64,000 nucleotides of DNA from Bacteroides faecium (lineage in GTDB: Bacteria > Bacteroidota > Bacteroidia > Bacteroidales > Bacteroidaceae), in assembly GCF_012113595.1 (NCBI RefSeq), contig NZ_CP050831.1, positions 5,270,001 to 5,334,000 of the forward strand, in the 5' to 3' direction. The position numbers were made by a program, and so were the translations under genes. The notes beneath the pieces are model-generated. The model ran no database searches, was not told the origin of the DNA, and was given only the letters and a program-made list of their open reading frames with translations. This document shows, piece by piece, positions 43,619-51,827 of the stretch (positions within the stretch are counted from its first letter, which is position 1; each line of letters starts with the position of its first letter).

Positions 43619-45454
43619 ATGAACGACATTGAATCACTACACCGCCTCACCGAGACAGTCGAAACGGCAGGAGCGGATATCGCCCCGACTTACATTGAGT
43701 ACGTACAACTGGCATTTGCCATCGCCACAGATTGCGGCGAAGCCGGGCGCGACTATTTTCACCGTCTCTGCCGCATGTCCGCCAAATATCAGCGTGAACA
43801 AGCCGACAGGGTATTCTCCAACGCACTCACCACGAAACATGGCGACATACATCTGGGCACAGTGTTCCACCTCGCCGAAACCGCAGGGGTAACCATCCGC
43901 AAAGACGAAGTTATGAACAGCCCGGCGGGTACAAAAGGTACAGCAGGTACACCCCGCAATTTTCTCACACACACGTGCGCGCGTAATAAGGTAAGAAATG
44001 ACGAAACTTGCGGAAACGGAGAAGAAGAACTATTGCCGGGCAGTGAACCGCAGCATCCGCTACCTACCTTCCCCGAAGCTGACTGGCCGGAGTTTCTGCA
44101 ACGTATCATAAGCTATGGAAACACTGCGGCCCAACATGACATCATGCTATTAGGAGCATTGACAGCCTTAGGTTCTTCCATGGAACGGTATGTGCGTTGT
44201 TCTTATGGCGGTAAATACCAGTATCCCTGTATGCAATGTTTCGTCATCGCTCCTTCCGCTTCCGGCAAAAGCATCCTTTCCTATATCCGGTTGCTCGTAG
44301 AACCTATCCACGACCAGATTCGTACAGAAGTGGCCGTACAGATGAAAGCATATAAGAGAGAGAAAGCGGCTTACGAAGCAATGGGCAAAGAGCGTGCTAA
44401 AGTGGAAGCTCCGCAAATTCCTGCCAACAGGATGTTTCTCATTTCCGGTAATAATACCGGCACGGGTATCCTGCAAAATATCATGGATTCCGAAGGAACA
44501 GGACTTATCTGTGAAGCCGAAGCGGATACCCTTTCCACTGCCATAGGCTCGGATTACGGCCACTGGAGCGACACGCTCCGCAAAGCATTCGACCACGACC
44601 GCTTGTCTTACAACCGCCGTACGGACCAGGAATACCGGGAAGTTAAAAAGAGCTTTCTTTCCGTCCTGATTTCCGGAACACCCTCACAAGTCAAAACTTT
44701 TATTCCGACGACAGAAGACGGTGCTTTCTCCCGTCAACTGTTCTACTACCTGCACGGCATCTGGAAATGGGTGAGCCAGTTTACAGAGGACAAGATAAAT
44801 TTGGAAGAGGTATTTACCGCTATGGGATTGGAATGGAAAGGGAAACTGGATATGATAAAAGCACATGGAATTCACACACTCCAGCTCACGGTTGGACAGA
44901 AAGAAGAATTCGACGCACTCTTCTCCCGCCTGTTCTCCCGTTCGAGCATAGCTAATGGCAGGGAGATGTACAGTTTCGTAGCCCGCCTGGCTGTCAACCT
45001 GTGTCGTATCATGGCGGAAGTAGCTGTATTGCGTGCTCTCGAAAGTCCGCAGTCTTATCAGTTCAAGGTATCCCCTGCTTCCAGCTTTACTCCCGACAAG
45101 GAAATTCCTACTGACAACATCAATGACGGTATTATTACCCGTTGGGACGTAACTATTACTCCCGAGGACTTTAAAGCTGTGCTTGCACTGGCTGAACCTC
45201 TCTACTGTCATGCCACGCATATCCTGTCTTTCCTTCCTGCCGTAGAAATCAGTCACCGTTCTAATGCCGACCGGGATTTCCTCTTCGAACAGTTGGGTGA
45301 AGAATTTACCCGCGCACAGTTGTTGGAACAGGCAGCTGCCATGGGAATCAAGGAAAACACTGCCCTCACCTGGTTGAAACGATTGACCAAAAGCGGAGTG
45401 TTCATCAGTATAGACGGAAAAGGAACTTACGCGCACGCACGTGTGCGTGTGTAA
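43619..45454 (+). CDS. DUF3987 primase/helicase-like protein
   Basis: A 611-residue protein. Residues about 5-95 form a PriCT_2-like primase C-terminal domain (YVQLAFAIATDCGEAGRDYFHRLC). After a linker of about 30 residues the DUF3987 ATPase-like domain begins: CFVIAPSASGKSILSYIRLL near 205-224 is a P-loop, GLICEAEADTLS near 300 takes the Walker B place, and a winged-helix tail closes the protein (TALTWLKRLTKSGVF). With the VirE-N protein it makes a primase-helicase-like pair, though the host has DnaB and DnaG. The linker and the 3' end carry facing copies of an inverted repeat. Confidence 0.85.
   Translation: MNDIESLHRLTETVETAGADIAPTYIEYVQLAFAIATDCGEAGRDYFHRLCRMSAKYQREQADRVFSNALTTKHGDIHLGTVFHLAETAGVTIRKDEVMNSPAGTKGTAGTPRNFLTHTCARNKVRNDETCGNGEEELLPGSEPQHPLPTFPEADWPEFLQRIISYGNTAAQHDIMLLGALTALGSSMERYVRCSYGGKYQYPCMQCFVIAPSASGKSILSYIRLLVEPIHDQIRTEVAVQMKAYKREKAAYEAMGKERAKVEAPQIPANRMFLISGNNTGTGILQNIMDSEGTGLICEAEADTLSTAIGSDYGHWSDTLRKAFDHDRLSYNRRTDQEYREVKKSFLSVLISGTPSQVKTFIPTTEDGAFSRQLFYYLHGIWKWVSQFTEDKINLEEVFTAMGLEWKGKLDMIKAHGIHTLQLTVGQKEEFDALFSRLFSRSSIANGREMYSFVARLAVNLCRIMAEVAVLRALESPQSYQFKVSPASSFTPDKEIPTDNINDGIITRWDVTITPEDFKAVLALAEPLYCHATHILSFLPAVEISHRSNADRDFLFEQLGEEFTRAQLLEQAAAMGIKENTALTWLKRLTKSGVFISIDGKGTYAHARVRV
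43937..43986 (+). repeat. Left copy of an inverted repeat inside the DUF3987 gene
   Basis: GGTACAGCAGGTACAC (43937-43952), then 13 bases, then a purine-pyrimidine run CACACACACGTGCGCGCGTA (43966-43985). It encodes the linker between the two domains. Faces the copy at 45427-45485. Confidence 0.7.
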
Positions 45455-45485
45455 GGGAGCCCCGGAAAAGTGTACCTGCTGTACC
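45427..45485 (-). repeat. Right copy of the inverted repeat, across the DUF3987 stop codon
   Basis: Reads TTACGCGCACGCACGTGTGC and on to GTAA at 45427-45454, then GTGTACCTGCTGTACC at 45470-45485, the exact inverse of the first 16 bases of the left copy. The gap between the words is 15 bases against 13 on the left. Confidence 0.7.
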
Positions 45486-45521
45486 TGCCCGTTATTAACA
45501 ACGTAGCGATTTGTCTGTATC

Positions 45522-45578
45522 AAAGCGGCGCTTTACGAGTGCTAAAGCTTAGCTTTACGTCCTCTAAAGCGCCGCTTT
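45522..45578. terminator. Large palindromic stem-loop between converging genes
   Basis: AAAGCGGCGCTTTA (45522-45535) and TAAAGCGCCGCTTT (45565-45578) pair, and each arm is nearly self-complementary; GCTAAAGCTTAGC in the loop is a further palindrome. It can serve the DUF3987 gene and the converging DUF4248 gene. Confidence 0.65.
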
Positions 45579-45601
45579 AGCAGTTGTAAAACGCTGCTCT
45601 C

Positions 45602-45820
45602 CTAAGGCTCGCCCAACGCATCCACAATCACCCTCACCTCCAACGGTGTGAAAGAGCGATGTTCCGGTTGATAACCCAAATCATACAAGCGTTGTAAAAG
45701 TCCGGGACACCGTAGGATCCATTTCTTCATTTTCCGGTAAGCGGCAATATCGGTAAGTTCGGGAGAATAGAGTTGCGCCAGCTCCATGCGTCCATACGCA
45801 CGTATTCTGAATTCTTTCAT
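45602..45820 (-). CDS. DUF4248 protein
   Basis: A 72-residue protein of a Bacteroidales-specific family: FRIRAYGRMELAQLYSPEL near the start, then AYRKMKKWILRCPGLLQRL, and FTPLEVRVIVDALGEP at the end. It looks like three helices with a possible HTH. It is nearly always found in this place, opposite the HU-related gene and beside DUF3987. DNA binding is only suspected. Own -7 box at 45848-45855. Confidence 0.88.
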   Translation of the reverse strand: MKEFRIRAYGRMELAQLYSPELTDIAAYRKMKKWILRCPGLLQRLYDLGYQPEHRSFTPLEVRVIVDALGEP

Positions 45821-45847
45821 GATGGATAAGTTTCTGATTTACTGTCA

Positions 45848-45855
45848 CAAAAGTA
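45848..45855 (-). promoter_or_regulatory. -7 box of the DUF4248 gene
   Basis: Reads TACTTTTG on the minus strand, matching TAnnTTTG, 27 bases before the ATG. Confidence 0.55.
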
Positions 45856-45971
45856 ACAAAATATTTCCACATAACCAACGTTTTTCCATTGAATAACCGA
45901 CCCTAATTGCATATAACCGACAAGGTATGAGCATAACGGTACACAACCGATTTTCGGGTAGTCCGGGGTTG

Positions 45972-45979
45972 TATCTTTG
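45972..45979 (+). promoter_or_regulatory. -7 box of the HU-smalltalk-amidase unit
   Basis: Reads TATCTTTG, matching TAnnTTTG, 61 bases before the HU-related ATG. It lies inside the longer open frame and so excludes the start at 45927. Confidence 0.6.
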
Positions 45980-46040
45980 TATCGTCGAAAGGGGAAAGAA
46001 TCCCGGAGACACCATGTATAACCCTTTAATTTATTGTTTT

Positions 46041-46538
46041 ATGATTCGTTACAAAATTTATCAGAACCAACAGAAGAAAGGCTTGAATGCGGGAAAGTGG
46101 TTCGCCCGTGCGGTAAGCGATGAGACGTATGATTTAGGCAAGCTTGCCGAACATATGTCGAAACACAATTCACCGTATTCCGGCGGTGTCATCAAGGGTG
46201 TGCTCACCGATATGGTGGACTGCATCAAGGAGTTGCTGCTCGATGGCAAATGTGTGAAAATTGACGACCTTGCCATTTTCGGTGTAGGTATCCGCAGCAA
46301 GGCTGCTGAAACGTTGGAAGAGTTTTCGCTGGAGAAGAATATCACCGGTATGAGACTCAAGGCACGTGCCACCGGCAATCTGTCAACGACCAACCTGAAG
46401 CTCGACAGCCAACTGAGACAGCAGGCGGAGTATCAGAAGCCTACCACTTCCGGTGGCGGCGGTTCCGGTTCGGATTCCGGCAATACGCCTGATCCGAACC
46501 CGGATGATGGTGGAGAGACTCCGGATCCGGCAGCTTAA
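46041..46538 (+). CDS. HU-related DNA-binding protein with a flexible tail
   Basis: A 165-residue member of the HU-related family of Bacteroides. The first 125 residues hold the HU fold (DLGKLAEHMSKHNSPYSGGVIKGVL; GKCVKIDDLAIFGVGIRSKA), and the last 35 or so are a Gly/Ser then acidic Pro tail (GGGGSGSDSG, DPNPDDGGE). The start is the ATG at 46041 (MIRYKIY), downstream of the -7 box. Usual partner of the amidase and smalltalk genes next to it. Confidence 0.88.
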   Translation: MIRYKIYQNQQKKGLNAGKWFARAVSDETYDLGKLAEHMSKHNSPYSGGVIKGVLTDMVDCIKELLLDGKCVKIDDLAIFGVGIRSKAAETLEEFSLEKNITGMRLKARATGNLSTTNLKLDSQLRQQAEYQKPTTSGGGGSGSDSGNTPDPNPDDGGETPDPAA

Positions 46539-46574
46539 CCCTTGTCCCTATCTCCTGTCTCTCCTATTTTCTGT

Positions 46575-46599
46575 GAGCCCTTCTGTTTGCGAAGGGCTC
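46575..46599 (+). terminator. Stem-loop between the HU-related and smalltalk genes
   Basis: GAGCCCTTC and GAAGGGCTC form a perfect 9-bp stem with a 7-base loop, with no strong T run. It may partly end transcription or stabilise the HU message. Confidence 0.6.
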
Positions 46600-46637
46600 G
46601 CTAATATTAAATTATTTAATCTTAAAAAAATCGACTT

Positions 46638-46745
46638 ATGAGCAATTCATCATCACGCCGCTCCGTATGGAGCCTGGTTCTCAAAATTATCATCACTGTA
46701 GCCACCGCCATCGGCGGTGTGTTCGGGGTGCAAAGCTGTATGTAG
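46638..46745 (+). CDS. Smalltalk peptide
   Basis: A 35-residue peptide: Ser/Arg-rich start (MSNSSSRRSVWSLV), one hydrophobic segment (KIIITVATAIGGVFGV) and the end QSCM. It fits the tiny Bacteroidales family named smalltalk, always just upstream of a peptidoglycan amidase. Likely a membrane peptide; its job is unknown. A holin-like role beside the amidase is a possible guess. The amidase ATG comes 4 bases after its stop codon. Confidence 0.85.
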   Translation: MSNSSSRRSVWSLVLKIIITVATAIGGVFGVQSCM

Positions 46746-46749
46746 GCTA

Positions 46750-47163
46750 ATGAGGACTATTACGCTAATTATCATTCATTGCAGTGCTACGCCGGAGGGG
46801 AAATCCCTCTCGGCGGAAGCCTGTCGTTCAGACCATATCCACCATCGTGGATTTCGTGACATCGGTTATCATTTCTATATCACACGTGACGGGGAAATCC
46901 ATCGGGGACGGTCGCTTGAAAAGGTTGGGGCACACTGCCGGAACCATAACGCACATTCGGTAGGTATTTGCTACGAAGGCGGGCTGGATGCGGAAGGAAA
47001 GCCGAAGGATACTCGTACCTTGGAGCAAAAGGGCTCGTTGCTTGCTTTGTTGAGGGAGTTGCGGAGACAGTTTCCGAAAGCGTTGATTGTGGGGCATCAT
47101 GATTTGAATCCGATGAAGGGATGTCCGTGCTATGATGCGGTAAAAGAGTATTTGCAGGTATAA
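46750..47163 (+). CDS. N-acetylmuramoyl-L-alanine amidase, T7 lysozyme type
   Basis: A 137-residue zinc amidase that cleaves the bond between N-acetylmuramic acid and the peptide. Zn ligands are H10 in IIIHCSATP, H116 in VGHHDLNP and C125 in KGCPCYDAV; the family Tyr lies in IGYHFYITRDG. The start at 46750 (MRTITLIII) follows the smalltalk stop by 4 bases; an ATG 11 codons upstream lies inside smalltalk. No signal peptide is visible, as in phage endolysins, so export or release may depend on another factor. Confidence 0.9.
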   Translation: MRTITLIIIHCSATPEGKSLSAEACRSDHIHHRGFRDIGYHFYITRDGEIHRGRSLEKVGAHCRNHNAHSVGICYEGGLDAEGKPKDTRTLEQKGSLLALLRELRRQFPKALIVGHHDLNPMKGCPCYDAVKEYLQV

Positions 47164-47166
47164 ATT

Positions 47167-47220
47167 AAAAAGACGAATGGCTGACAGAAGATTTCTTTGT
47201 CAGCCATTCGTCTTATATTT
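47167..47220. terminator. Terminator between the amidase and the polysaccharide locus
   Basis: AAGACGAATGGCTGACA at 47170-47186 is exactly inverted at 47198-47214, with A-rich and T-rich flanks. It lies between converging genes and can end both the amidase and the polysaccharide transcript. Confidence 0.85.
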
Positions 47221-47238
47221 TCTATAATAACCCTGAAT

Positions 47239-47637
47239 TTATTCGTACTGCCAAATATCATCCATGGTAATGGGCACATAAGCACCATCTTTCATTTCTA
47301 TGATAACAGAAGGTTCATGTACAATAAGAGTGTGCCACATTCCAACGGGGACTTGAACACCATAAACACCTTTCACGGGATTCAAATCATAACGACCGCA
47401 TTCAACTCCTTTTTCGTTATAGAAAAGTTCGGTGACATGACCTCTAAGCAGAATTACGGTTTCACTAGTCGTTGTGTGACGATGAATGGGAACATGCGTT
47501 CCCGGTTGCAAGGCATTGAGCATACGTTGTGAAGTGTCTCCATCGCCATTACGCAAATCCAGATTGACACGGCGTCTCTCATTGGTCTCAGCTTGAGACA
47601 GCAACTCATCAAGCAATTGGTCATTAATTTCCATCAT
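47239..47637 (-). CDS. wbuC: WbuC-family cupin
   Basis: A cupin-fold metal protein of 132 residues, often last in polysaccharide loci and of unknown activity. Cupin motif 1 is HVPIHRHTTTSETVILLRGHV, with two His and the Glu, and motif 2 is GVQVPVGMWHTLIV with the last His. The ATG at 47635-47637 overlaps the upstream gene's end by 14 bases; other ATGs lie at 47634 and 47658. It marks the 3' end of the surface-polysaccharide operon. Confidence 0.85.
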   Translation of the reverse strand: MMEINDQLLDELLSQAETNERRRVNLDLRNGDGDTSQRMLNALQPGTHVPIHRHTTTSETVILLRGHVTELFYNEKGVECGRYDLNPVKGVYGVQVPVGMWHTLIVHEPSVIIEMKDGAYVPITMDDIWQYE

Positions 47638-48613
47638 CCCTTTCGTTAGCTTTAGCACGCAGATACTCTTCGTGCAAATGATAATACTTCTTTTTGAACA
47701 ATATATAGGCTACACACAGCAGCACCAACACCACTACGAGATACAGATACTTGTTCACCGGCAGATAGATGGCACCCAAAGAAATTACCAACTGTACAAT
47801 CATGTAGATGGTGGACACCGTCACATGCTTAATATGCAGTTCATTAGCCATCAGTTGATAAGCATGCTTGCGATGGGGTTTACCTATATTCTCGTGTAGC
47901 ATGATGCGGTGACAGATAGTAAGCACACTGTCCACACCATATACCATCAACAGCACTATAGCCCAATAGTTTCCGCTCTGTAAAATATAAGAGCCCAGGA
48001 AATAGAGCAGAATAAATGCGATGGAGACACTGCCCACATCACCGGCAAAGCATTTTGCCCTGGTGCGGAAGTTGAACAGGCAGAACACCAATACACTCAA
48101 CAAAGTCACAATGATAAAGTTGTTATCGGTGTATTCCTCCTGCATATTCAAGAGCAACAAGGGAATCAATACCGCCAATGAATAGCCACCGGTGATACCA
48201 TTTATGCCGTCCATGAAGTTATACGCATTGATAATACCTGTACATACTATAAGTGCAATGATAACCACCCACCAATACTCAGGCAGTAAAATGCCCCACT
48301 GATAGAACATAAGCGTCATAGCGGCGAAATGTACAATCAGTCGAAATTTATTGGGTACCGAATGAATATCATCGGCAAAACTGATGCCACCCAACATGGT
48401 GAGCCCCAACAGGAACCACGGACATGTGAAACCATAAAAGGCGGCATAAAGCCAGGCTCCAAACAAGAAAATAATACCACCGCCACGCAACACTATAGAA
48501 CTGTGCGATGAACGCAAATTGGGTTTATCTATTATGTTACACTTATCGGCAACCTTGAAATATGCTAATTCAAGAACAAGCAACAATACTGCTATCAACA
48601 GATATACGACCAT
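47624..48613 (-). CDS. Undecaprenyl-phosphate sugar-1-phosphate transferase, MraY/WecA/WbpL type
   Basis: An inner-membrane protein of 329 residues with about 11 hydrophobic segments, which moves a sugar phosphate from its UDP donor to undecaprenyl phosphate, the first step of building the repeat unit. Family signatures are KPNLRSSHSSIVLRGGG near 32-48, GISFADDIHSV near 75, and NAYNFMDGINGITGGYS near 125 with the catalytic Asp region; AGDVGSVSIAF near 188 is another. Together with the reductase/epimerase upstream it resembles the WbpL-WbpV pair. The exact sugar is not known. Confidence 0.9.
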   Translation of the reverse strand: MVVYLLIAVLLLVLELAYFKVADKCNIIDKPNLRSSHSSIVLRGGGIIFLFGAWLYAAFYGFTCPWFLLGLTMLGGISFADDIHSVPNKFRLIVHFAAMTLMFYQWGILLPEYWWVVIIALIVCTGIINAYNFMDGINGITGGYSLAVLIPLLLLNMQEEYTDNNFIIVTLLSVLVFCLFNFRTRAKCFAGDVGSVSIAFILLYFLGSYILQSGNYWAIVLLMVYGVDSVLTICHRIMLHENIGKPHRKHAYQLMANELHIKHVTVSTIYMIVQLVISLGAIYLPVNKYLYLVVVLVLLCVAYILFKKKYYHLHEEYLRAKANERDDGN

Positions 48614-48615
48614 AC

Positions 48616-49554
48616 TTATTTTGTATTTGCAAATGATTTAACGGTTTGTGTCAGTCCTTCTTCGGCACGTATGGGCATCTTATCTACCCCCAGCGCCCTT
48701 TTTATTTTGGCATTGCTCACCACATAGTTTTCGGTAAGTTTCGTCAAACGCTCCGAGTTCAGCGGCAGGTGCAAAACGTCTCCCACTTTTGCCATGCCGT
48801 TCATCAATCCCTTGGGTAGATGCCAGATGTGTGCTCTCTTACCCAGCGCATTGCAAATGACTGCAATAAGCTCGTTCGTTGACAAAGACTCATCATCTCC
48901 CATATTGTAGATGCCCGAAGCGACATCTTTGGTAAGCAAACCCTCAATGGCAAAGCAAAGATTGCCAACGGAAGTAAAACAACGTCGATTTTCAAATGCC
49001 CCCAACGGCCAAGGTATCCCTCTTTTCACTACACCGTAGAGCAGATTGAGATTACCTTTGTTACCGGGACCGTGTATCATACATGGACGCAGGATATACA
49101 CTTGCTTACCGGTTGCAGGATGAGACAAGATATACTCTTCAGCCTTAATCTTGGACTCACCGTAAGGCCCCACAGGATTAGGAACAATATCCTCAGTAAG
49201 AATATCGCCCGGAACAAAATCGGCAGCAGCCTTTACAGACGAGAAGAAGATAAACTTTCCGGCCGATGACTGAAGGAACCAGTCATAGATTTTCTGTGTC
49301 AATCCAGTATTAATCTTGAAATAAATCTCCGGCCCCGATGTTTTCTTCAAATCATGTGCCTTGCCGGCAAGATGGATAACAGCATCTACTTGTGGAATCT
49401 TATTTTCATCAAGGTCATTCCAGGAAAAGGTCTTGACTACACCCTCCTTTTCAGGAGCAACAATGTCGAGACCATAAATCTCATGATTCCGTCCCATGGC
49501 CTTTACAATATTACTTCCGACAAAGCCGTGGATTCCGGTTATAAGTATCTTCAT
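48616..49554 (-). CDS. NAD-dependent epimerase/reductase, WbpV type
   Basis: An extended SDR enzyme of 312 residues. NAD-binding motif GIHGFVGSNIVKAM at 7-20, Asp in VIHLAGKAHD near 60, Ser in FFSSVKAA near 102, and the Tyr-x3-Lys in GPYGESKIKAE near 130-140. In WbpV-like proteins this fold makes UDP-N-acetyl-quinovosamine or -fucosamine from a 4-keto sugar. It overlaps nothing and lies 2 bases from the transferase gene downstream, which likely uses its product. Confidence 0.85.
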   Translation of the reverse strand: MKILITGIHGFVGSNIVKAMGRNHEIYGLDIVAPEKEGVVKTFSWNDLDENKIPQVDAVIHLAGKAHDLKKTSGPEIYFKINTGLTQKIYDWFLQSSAGKFIFFSSVKAAADFVPGDILTEDIVPNPVGPYGESKIKAEEYILSHPATGKQVYILRPCMIHGPGNKGNLNLLYGVVKRGIPWPLGAFENRRCFTSVGNLCFAIEGLLTKDVASGIYNMGDDESLSTNELIAVICNALGKRAHIWHLPKGLMNGMAKVGDVLHLPLNSERLTKLTENYVVSNAKIKRALGVDKMPIRAEEGLTQTVKSFANTK

Positions 49555-49555
49555 A

Positions 49556-50323
49556 TTATTCTTTTGTAAAAATCAACTCAAAAACTTTCACAAAGTATTT
49601 CAATCCAAGCAACGGCATGCATGTCCATATTCCATTTTCACGACACGCACGGACAATTTCCTTATTCAATATCCAGTTACTCTTCAAGTTAGCGGTACTC
49701 TTACCTCCTGTTCGCATCTTCATGAAATCCAAATGCAAATACTTCGACTTTAATTTATTTGAATAAAGAAAACGAGTCAGCAACTCATAATCTGCTGCAA
49801 TCTTGTAGTCATACTGGTAATAGCCATATTTTTCAAAATTGTGCTTATATGTATAAAACGAAGGATGTGCAGGCATAAAGCCAAATCGGAAACGCCAAGG
49901 TGCAAAGTTTTTCGATGAATAATAGCGTACCGTCTTATCCAAATCACTATCATTCACAAAACGGACATCACCATACACAGCCTCGACGGATTTATTTTGT
50001 TCAAAAGCCTCCGCTACCTTCGAAATCACATCCGTGCGATGAAAGAAGTCATCCGAATTGATGATGCCCACTACGTCACCGGTAGCCATTTTGATACCTT
50101 TGTTCATGGCATCATACATCCCCTTGTCTTTCTCTGAGAACCATTTCATGCGACCATTGAACTTAGGCTCATATTCCTTGATTATGCTCACGGTTTCATC
50201 CTTAGACAGGCCGTCGGCAATGATGTATTCCAAATTCTTGTAGTCTTGTTTCAACACACTTTCAATGGTATCACGTAGCGTTGCAGCGCTATTCCAAGTA
50301 ACAGTTACTATAGAAATCCTCAT
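49556..50323 (-). CDS. Glycosyltransferase family 2
   Basis: A 255-residue GT-A enzyme starting at the ATG at 50321-50323 (MRISIVTVTWNSA); earlier in-frame ATGs exist but this fits the family start. IADGLSKDETVSII near 41-54 and the metal-binding region IINSDDFFHR near 91-100 are typical, and the type resembles WcaA/WbyL-like enzymes (VTVTWNSAATLRDTIES). Adds one sugar to the lipid-linked repeat unit on the cytosolic side. Donor unknown. Confidence 0.9.
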   Translation of the reverse strand: MRISIVTVTWNSAATLRDTIESVLKQDYKNLEYIIADGLSKDETVSIIKEYEPKFNGRMKWFSEKDKGMYDAMNKGIKMATGDVVGIINSDDFFHRTDVISKVAEAFEQNKSVEAVYGDVRFVNDSDLDKTVRYYSSKNFAPWRFRFGFMPAHPSFYTYKHNFEKYGYYQYDYKIAADYELLTRFLYSNKLKSKYLHLDFMKMRTGGKSTANLKSNWILNKEIVRACRENGIWTCMPLLGLKYFVKVFELIFTKE

Positions 50324-50355
50324 ATATTTATCATTAGTCATTAAACCATACAGCC

Positions 50356-51270
50356 CTACAGCGAAATATTCCAACGATTTTTAATAAATACCTTCATTTT
50401 CTCCTTATCCTCGCCACAAGCCTTCTTGCAGGCTAGGATATTACCGTCCACCATAGCACGATACCACCATCCTTGGATGAATGCAAACAAAAAGCCCTCC
50501 TTGCCATCAAGGAAACCGCCTCTCATAATGTAACGGTAGCAGAAATAGGCAAAGCTACGCCAGAACAACGGGAGCTTGTTATAATCATTCTTGCGGTAAT
50601 GTTTCTCTTTTGCTTGTTTGCCAAGTCCCCCATTTTTGTCTCTATCATTACCCCCTGAAAGGTTGAACTCATCATTCAACACCTCGCAAGCTTCACGCTG
50701 TGCATAGTTGATGTGTTTGCGACAATAGTCACCCAAATCAATTAAAGAATGATCACAGAAATCATTATTCAACACTATTGAACGCCCCTCTTTCAGCGCA
50801 ATATGCTCATCCATCAAGCGAGCATCGTCATATCTGCCCATACCTTTGCGAAACATACGCATAATCAACACAGGATATACGCCATGCTTTACCCACCTAT
50901 CCATAAAGATGTGACGACGCTTCAACTCTATACCAGTCACCTCCTTGGGCAAAGTAGGCAACTTCGCTTCAATTTCTTCCATCAATTCTGGCAGAAGGTA
51001 CTCATCTGCATCAATACGCAGCACCCATTCTGTCGATATCTCTACATTATCAAGTGCCCAATTAAACTGTTCCGCTTGATTACCCGGATATTTGTGAACA
51101 ACAACTTCCACATTTTCAAATTCCTTGCAAATCTCTACAGTGCTGTCTGTTGATGGACTATCCACCACAATCACCTTTTTAGAGATTGGGCACACATTCT
51201 CCAAGCATCTGCGAATATGCAATTCCTCATTGTATGTAAGGATGATAGTTGTCAAATCAAGTTTATTCAT
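50356..51270 (-). CDS. Glycosyltransferase family 2 (WaaE/KdtX-like)
   Basis: A 304-residue GT-A glycosyltransferase. TTIILTYNEELHIRRCLENV at 7-26, VVDSPSTDSTVEIC near 36-49, WVLRIDADEYLLPEL near 81-95 with the DxD motif. The later HINYAQREA and the segment FLDGKEGFLFAFIQGWWYRA near the C-terminus are usual for this subfamily. Its start overlaps the stop of the acetyltransferase gene by 8 bases. Confidence 0.9.
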   Translation of the reverse strand: MNKLDLTTIILTYNEELHIRRCLENVCPISKKVIVVDSPSTDSTVEICKEFENVEVVVHKYPGNQAEQFNWALDNVEISTEWVLRIDADEYLLPELMEEIEAKLPTLPKEVTGIELKRRHIFMDRWVKHGVYPVLIMRMFRKGMGRYDDARLMDEHIALKEGRSIVLNNDFCDHSLIDLGDYCRKHINYAQREACEVLNDEFNLSGGNDRDKNGGLGKQAKEKHYRKNDYNKLPLFWRSFAYFCYRYIMRGGFLDGKEGFLFAFIQGWWYRAMVDGNILACKKACGEDKEKMKVFIKNRWNISL

Positions 51271-51817
51271 TTTTCAGTTCTCTCTTCTTAATAAATTTTG
51301 CAGGATTCCCTCCTACTATAGCCCATCTTTCCACATCCTTAAAGACACAAGCCCGAGCACCAACTACAGCCCCTTCACCTATAGTTACCCCCATGCTCAC
51401 AAAAGCATCAGCTGCTACCCAAGCAGCATCTTCAATCACAATAGGAGCGGTAATAAGAGGATGCAATGGTTCTGTTACATCGTGGCTGGCTGTACAAAGA
51501 AAAGCACCTTGTGATACAGTCACATTGTCACCTAATATTACAGAAGCTACATTGTAACAATCTACATTAGATGCCAAACATGAATATCTTCCCATGACCA
51601 AGTTCTTTGGATAATAAACCTTTGCTGATGAATACACCACAGCAGTGGAATCAATCTTAGCCCCAAACAATCGAAGCAACATACGCTTCCATCCGCTCCC
51701 CATACTTCTTGGTAACGGTCGCGCTAAACACCCCCACACAATACTCCAAGCCAAACGCACCCATTGATGCTTTCGACCTAATGTATTATGATACTTTGAT
51801 AAATCTATTTTTTCCAT
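51263..51817 (-). CDS. Hexapeptide-repeat acetyltransferase, WcaF type
   Basis: A 184-residue O-acetyltransferase with a left-handed beta-helix, using acetyl-CoA. The N-terminal WVRLAWSIVWGCLARPLPR is characteristic of WcaF-like polysaccharide acetyltransferases. The hexapeptide repeats run from about 60 to 170 (VTIGEGAVVGARACVFKDV, IVGGNPAKFIKKR), and the catalytic His lies in CTASHDV. Probably decorates one sugar of the repeat unit. Confidence 0.9.
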   Translation of the reverse strand: MEKIDLSKYHNTLGRKHQWVRLAWSIVWGCLARPLPRSMGSGWKRMLLRLFGAKIDSTAVVYSSAKVYYPKNLVMGRYSCLASNVDCYNVASVILGDNVTVSQGAFLCTASHDVTEPLHPLITAPIVIEDAAWVAADAFVSMGVTIGEGAVVGARACVFKDVERWAIVGGNPAKFIKKRELKNE

Positions 51818-51827
51818 CAGACACTAA

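Noticed and set aside
43966..43986. Frameshift-prone site in the DUF3987 linker
   Set aside because: The alternating run is in frame and the protein continues normally into the P-loop domain.
44684..45523. Open frame of 279 codons opposite the DUF3987 gene
   Set aside because: Antisense to a gene with a clear P-loop and family match; no recognisable product and no promoter.
45927..46040. N-terminal extension of the HU-related protein
   Set aside because: It would span the -7 box at 45972-45979, and HU-related proteins start at MIRYKIY.
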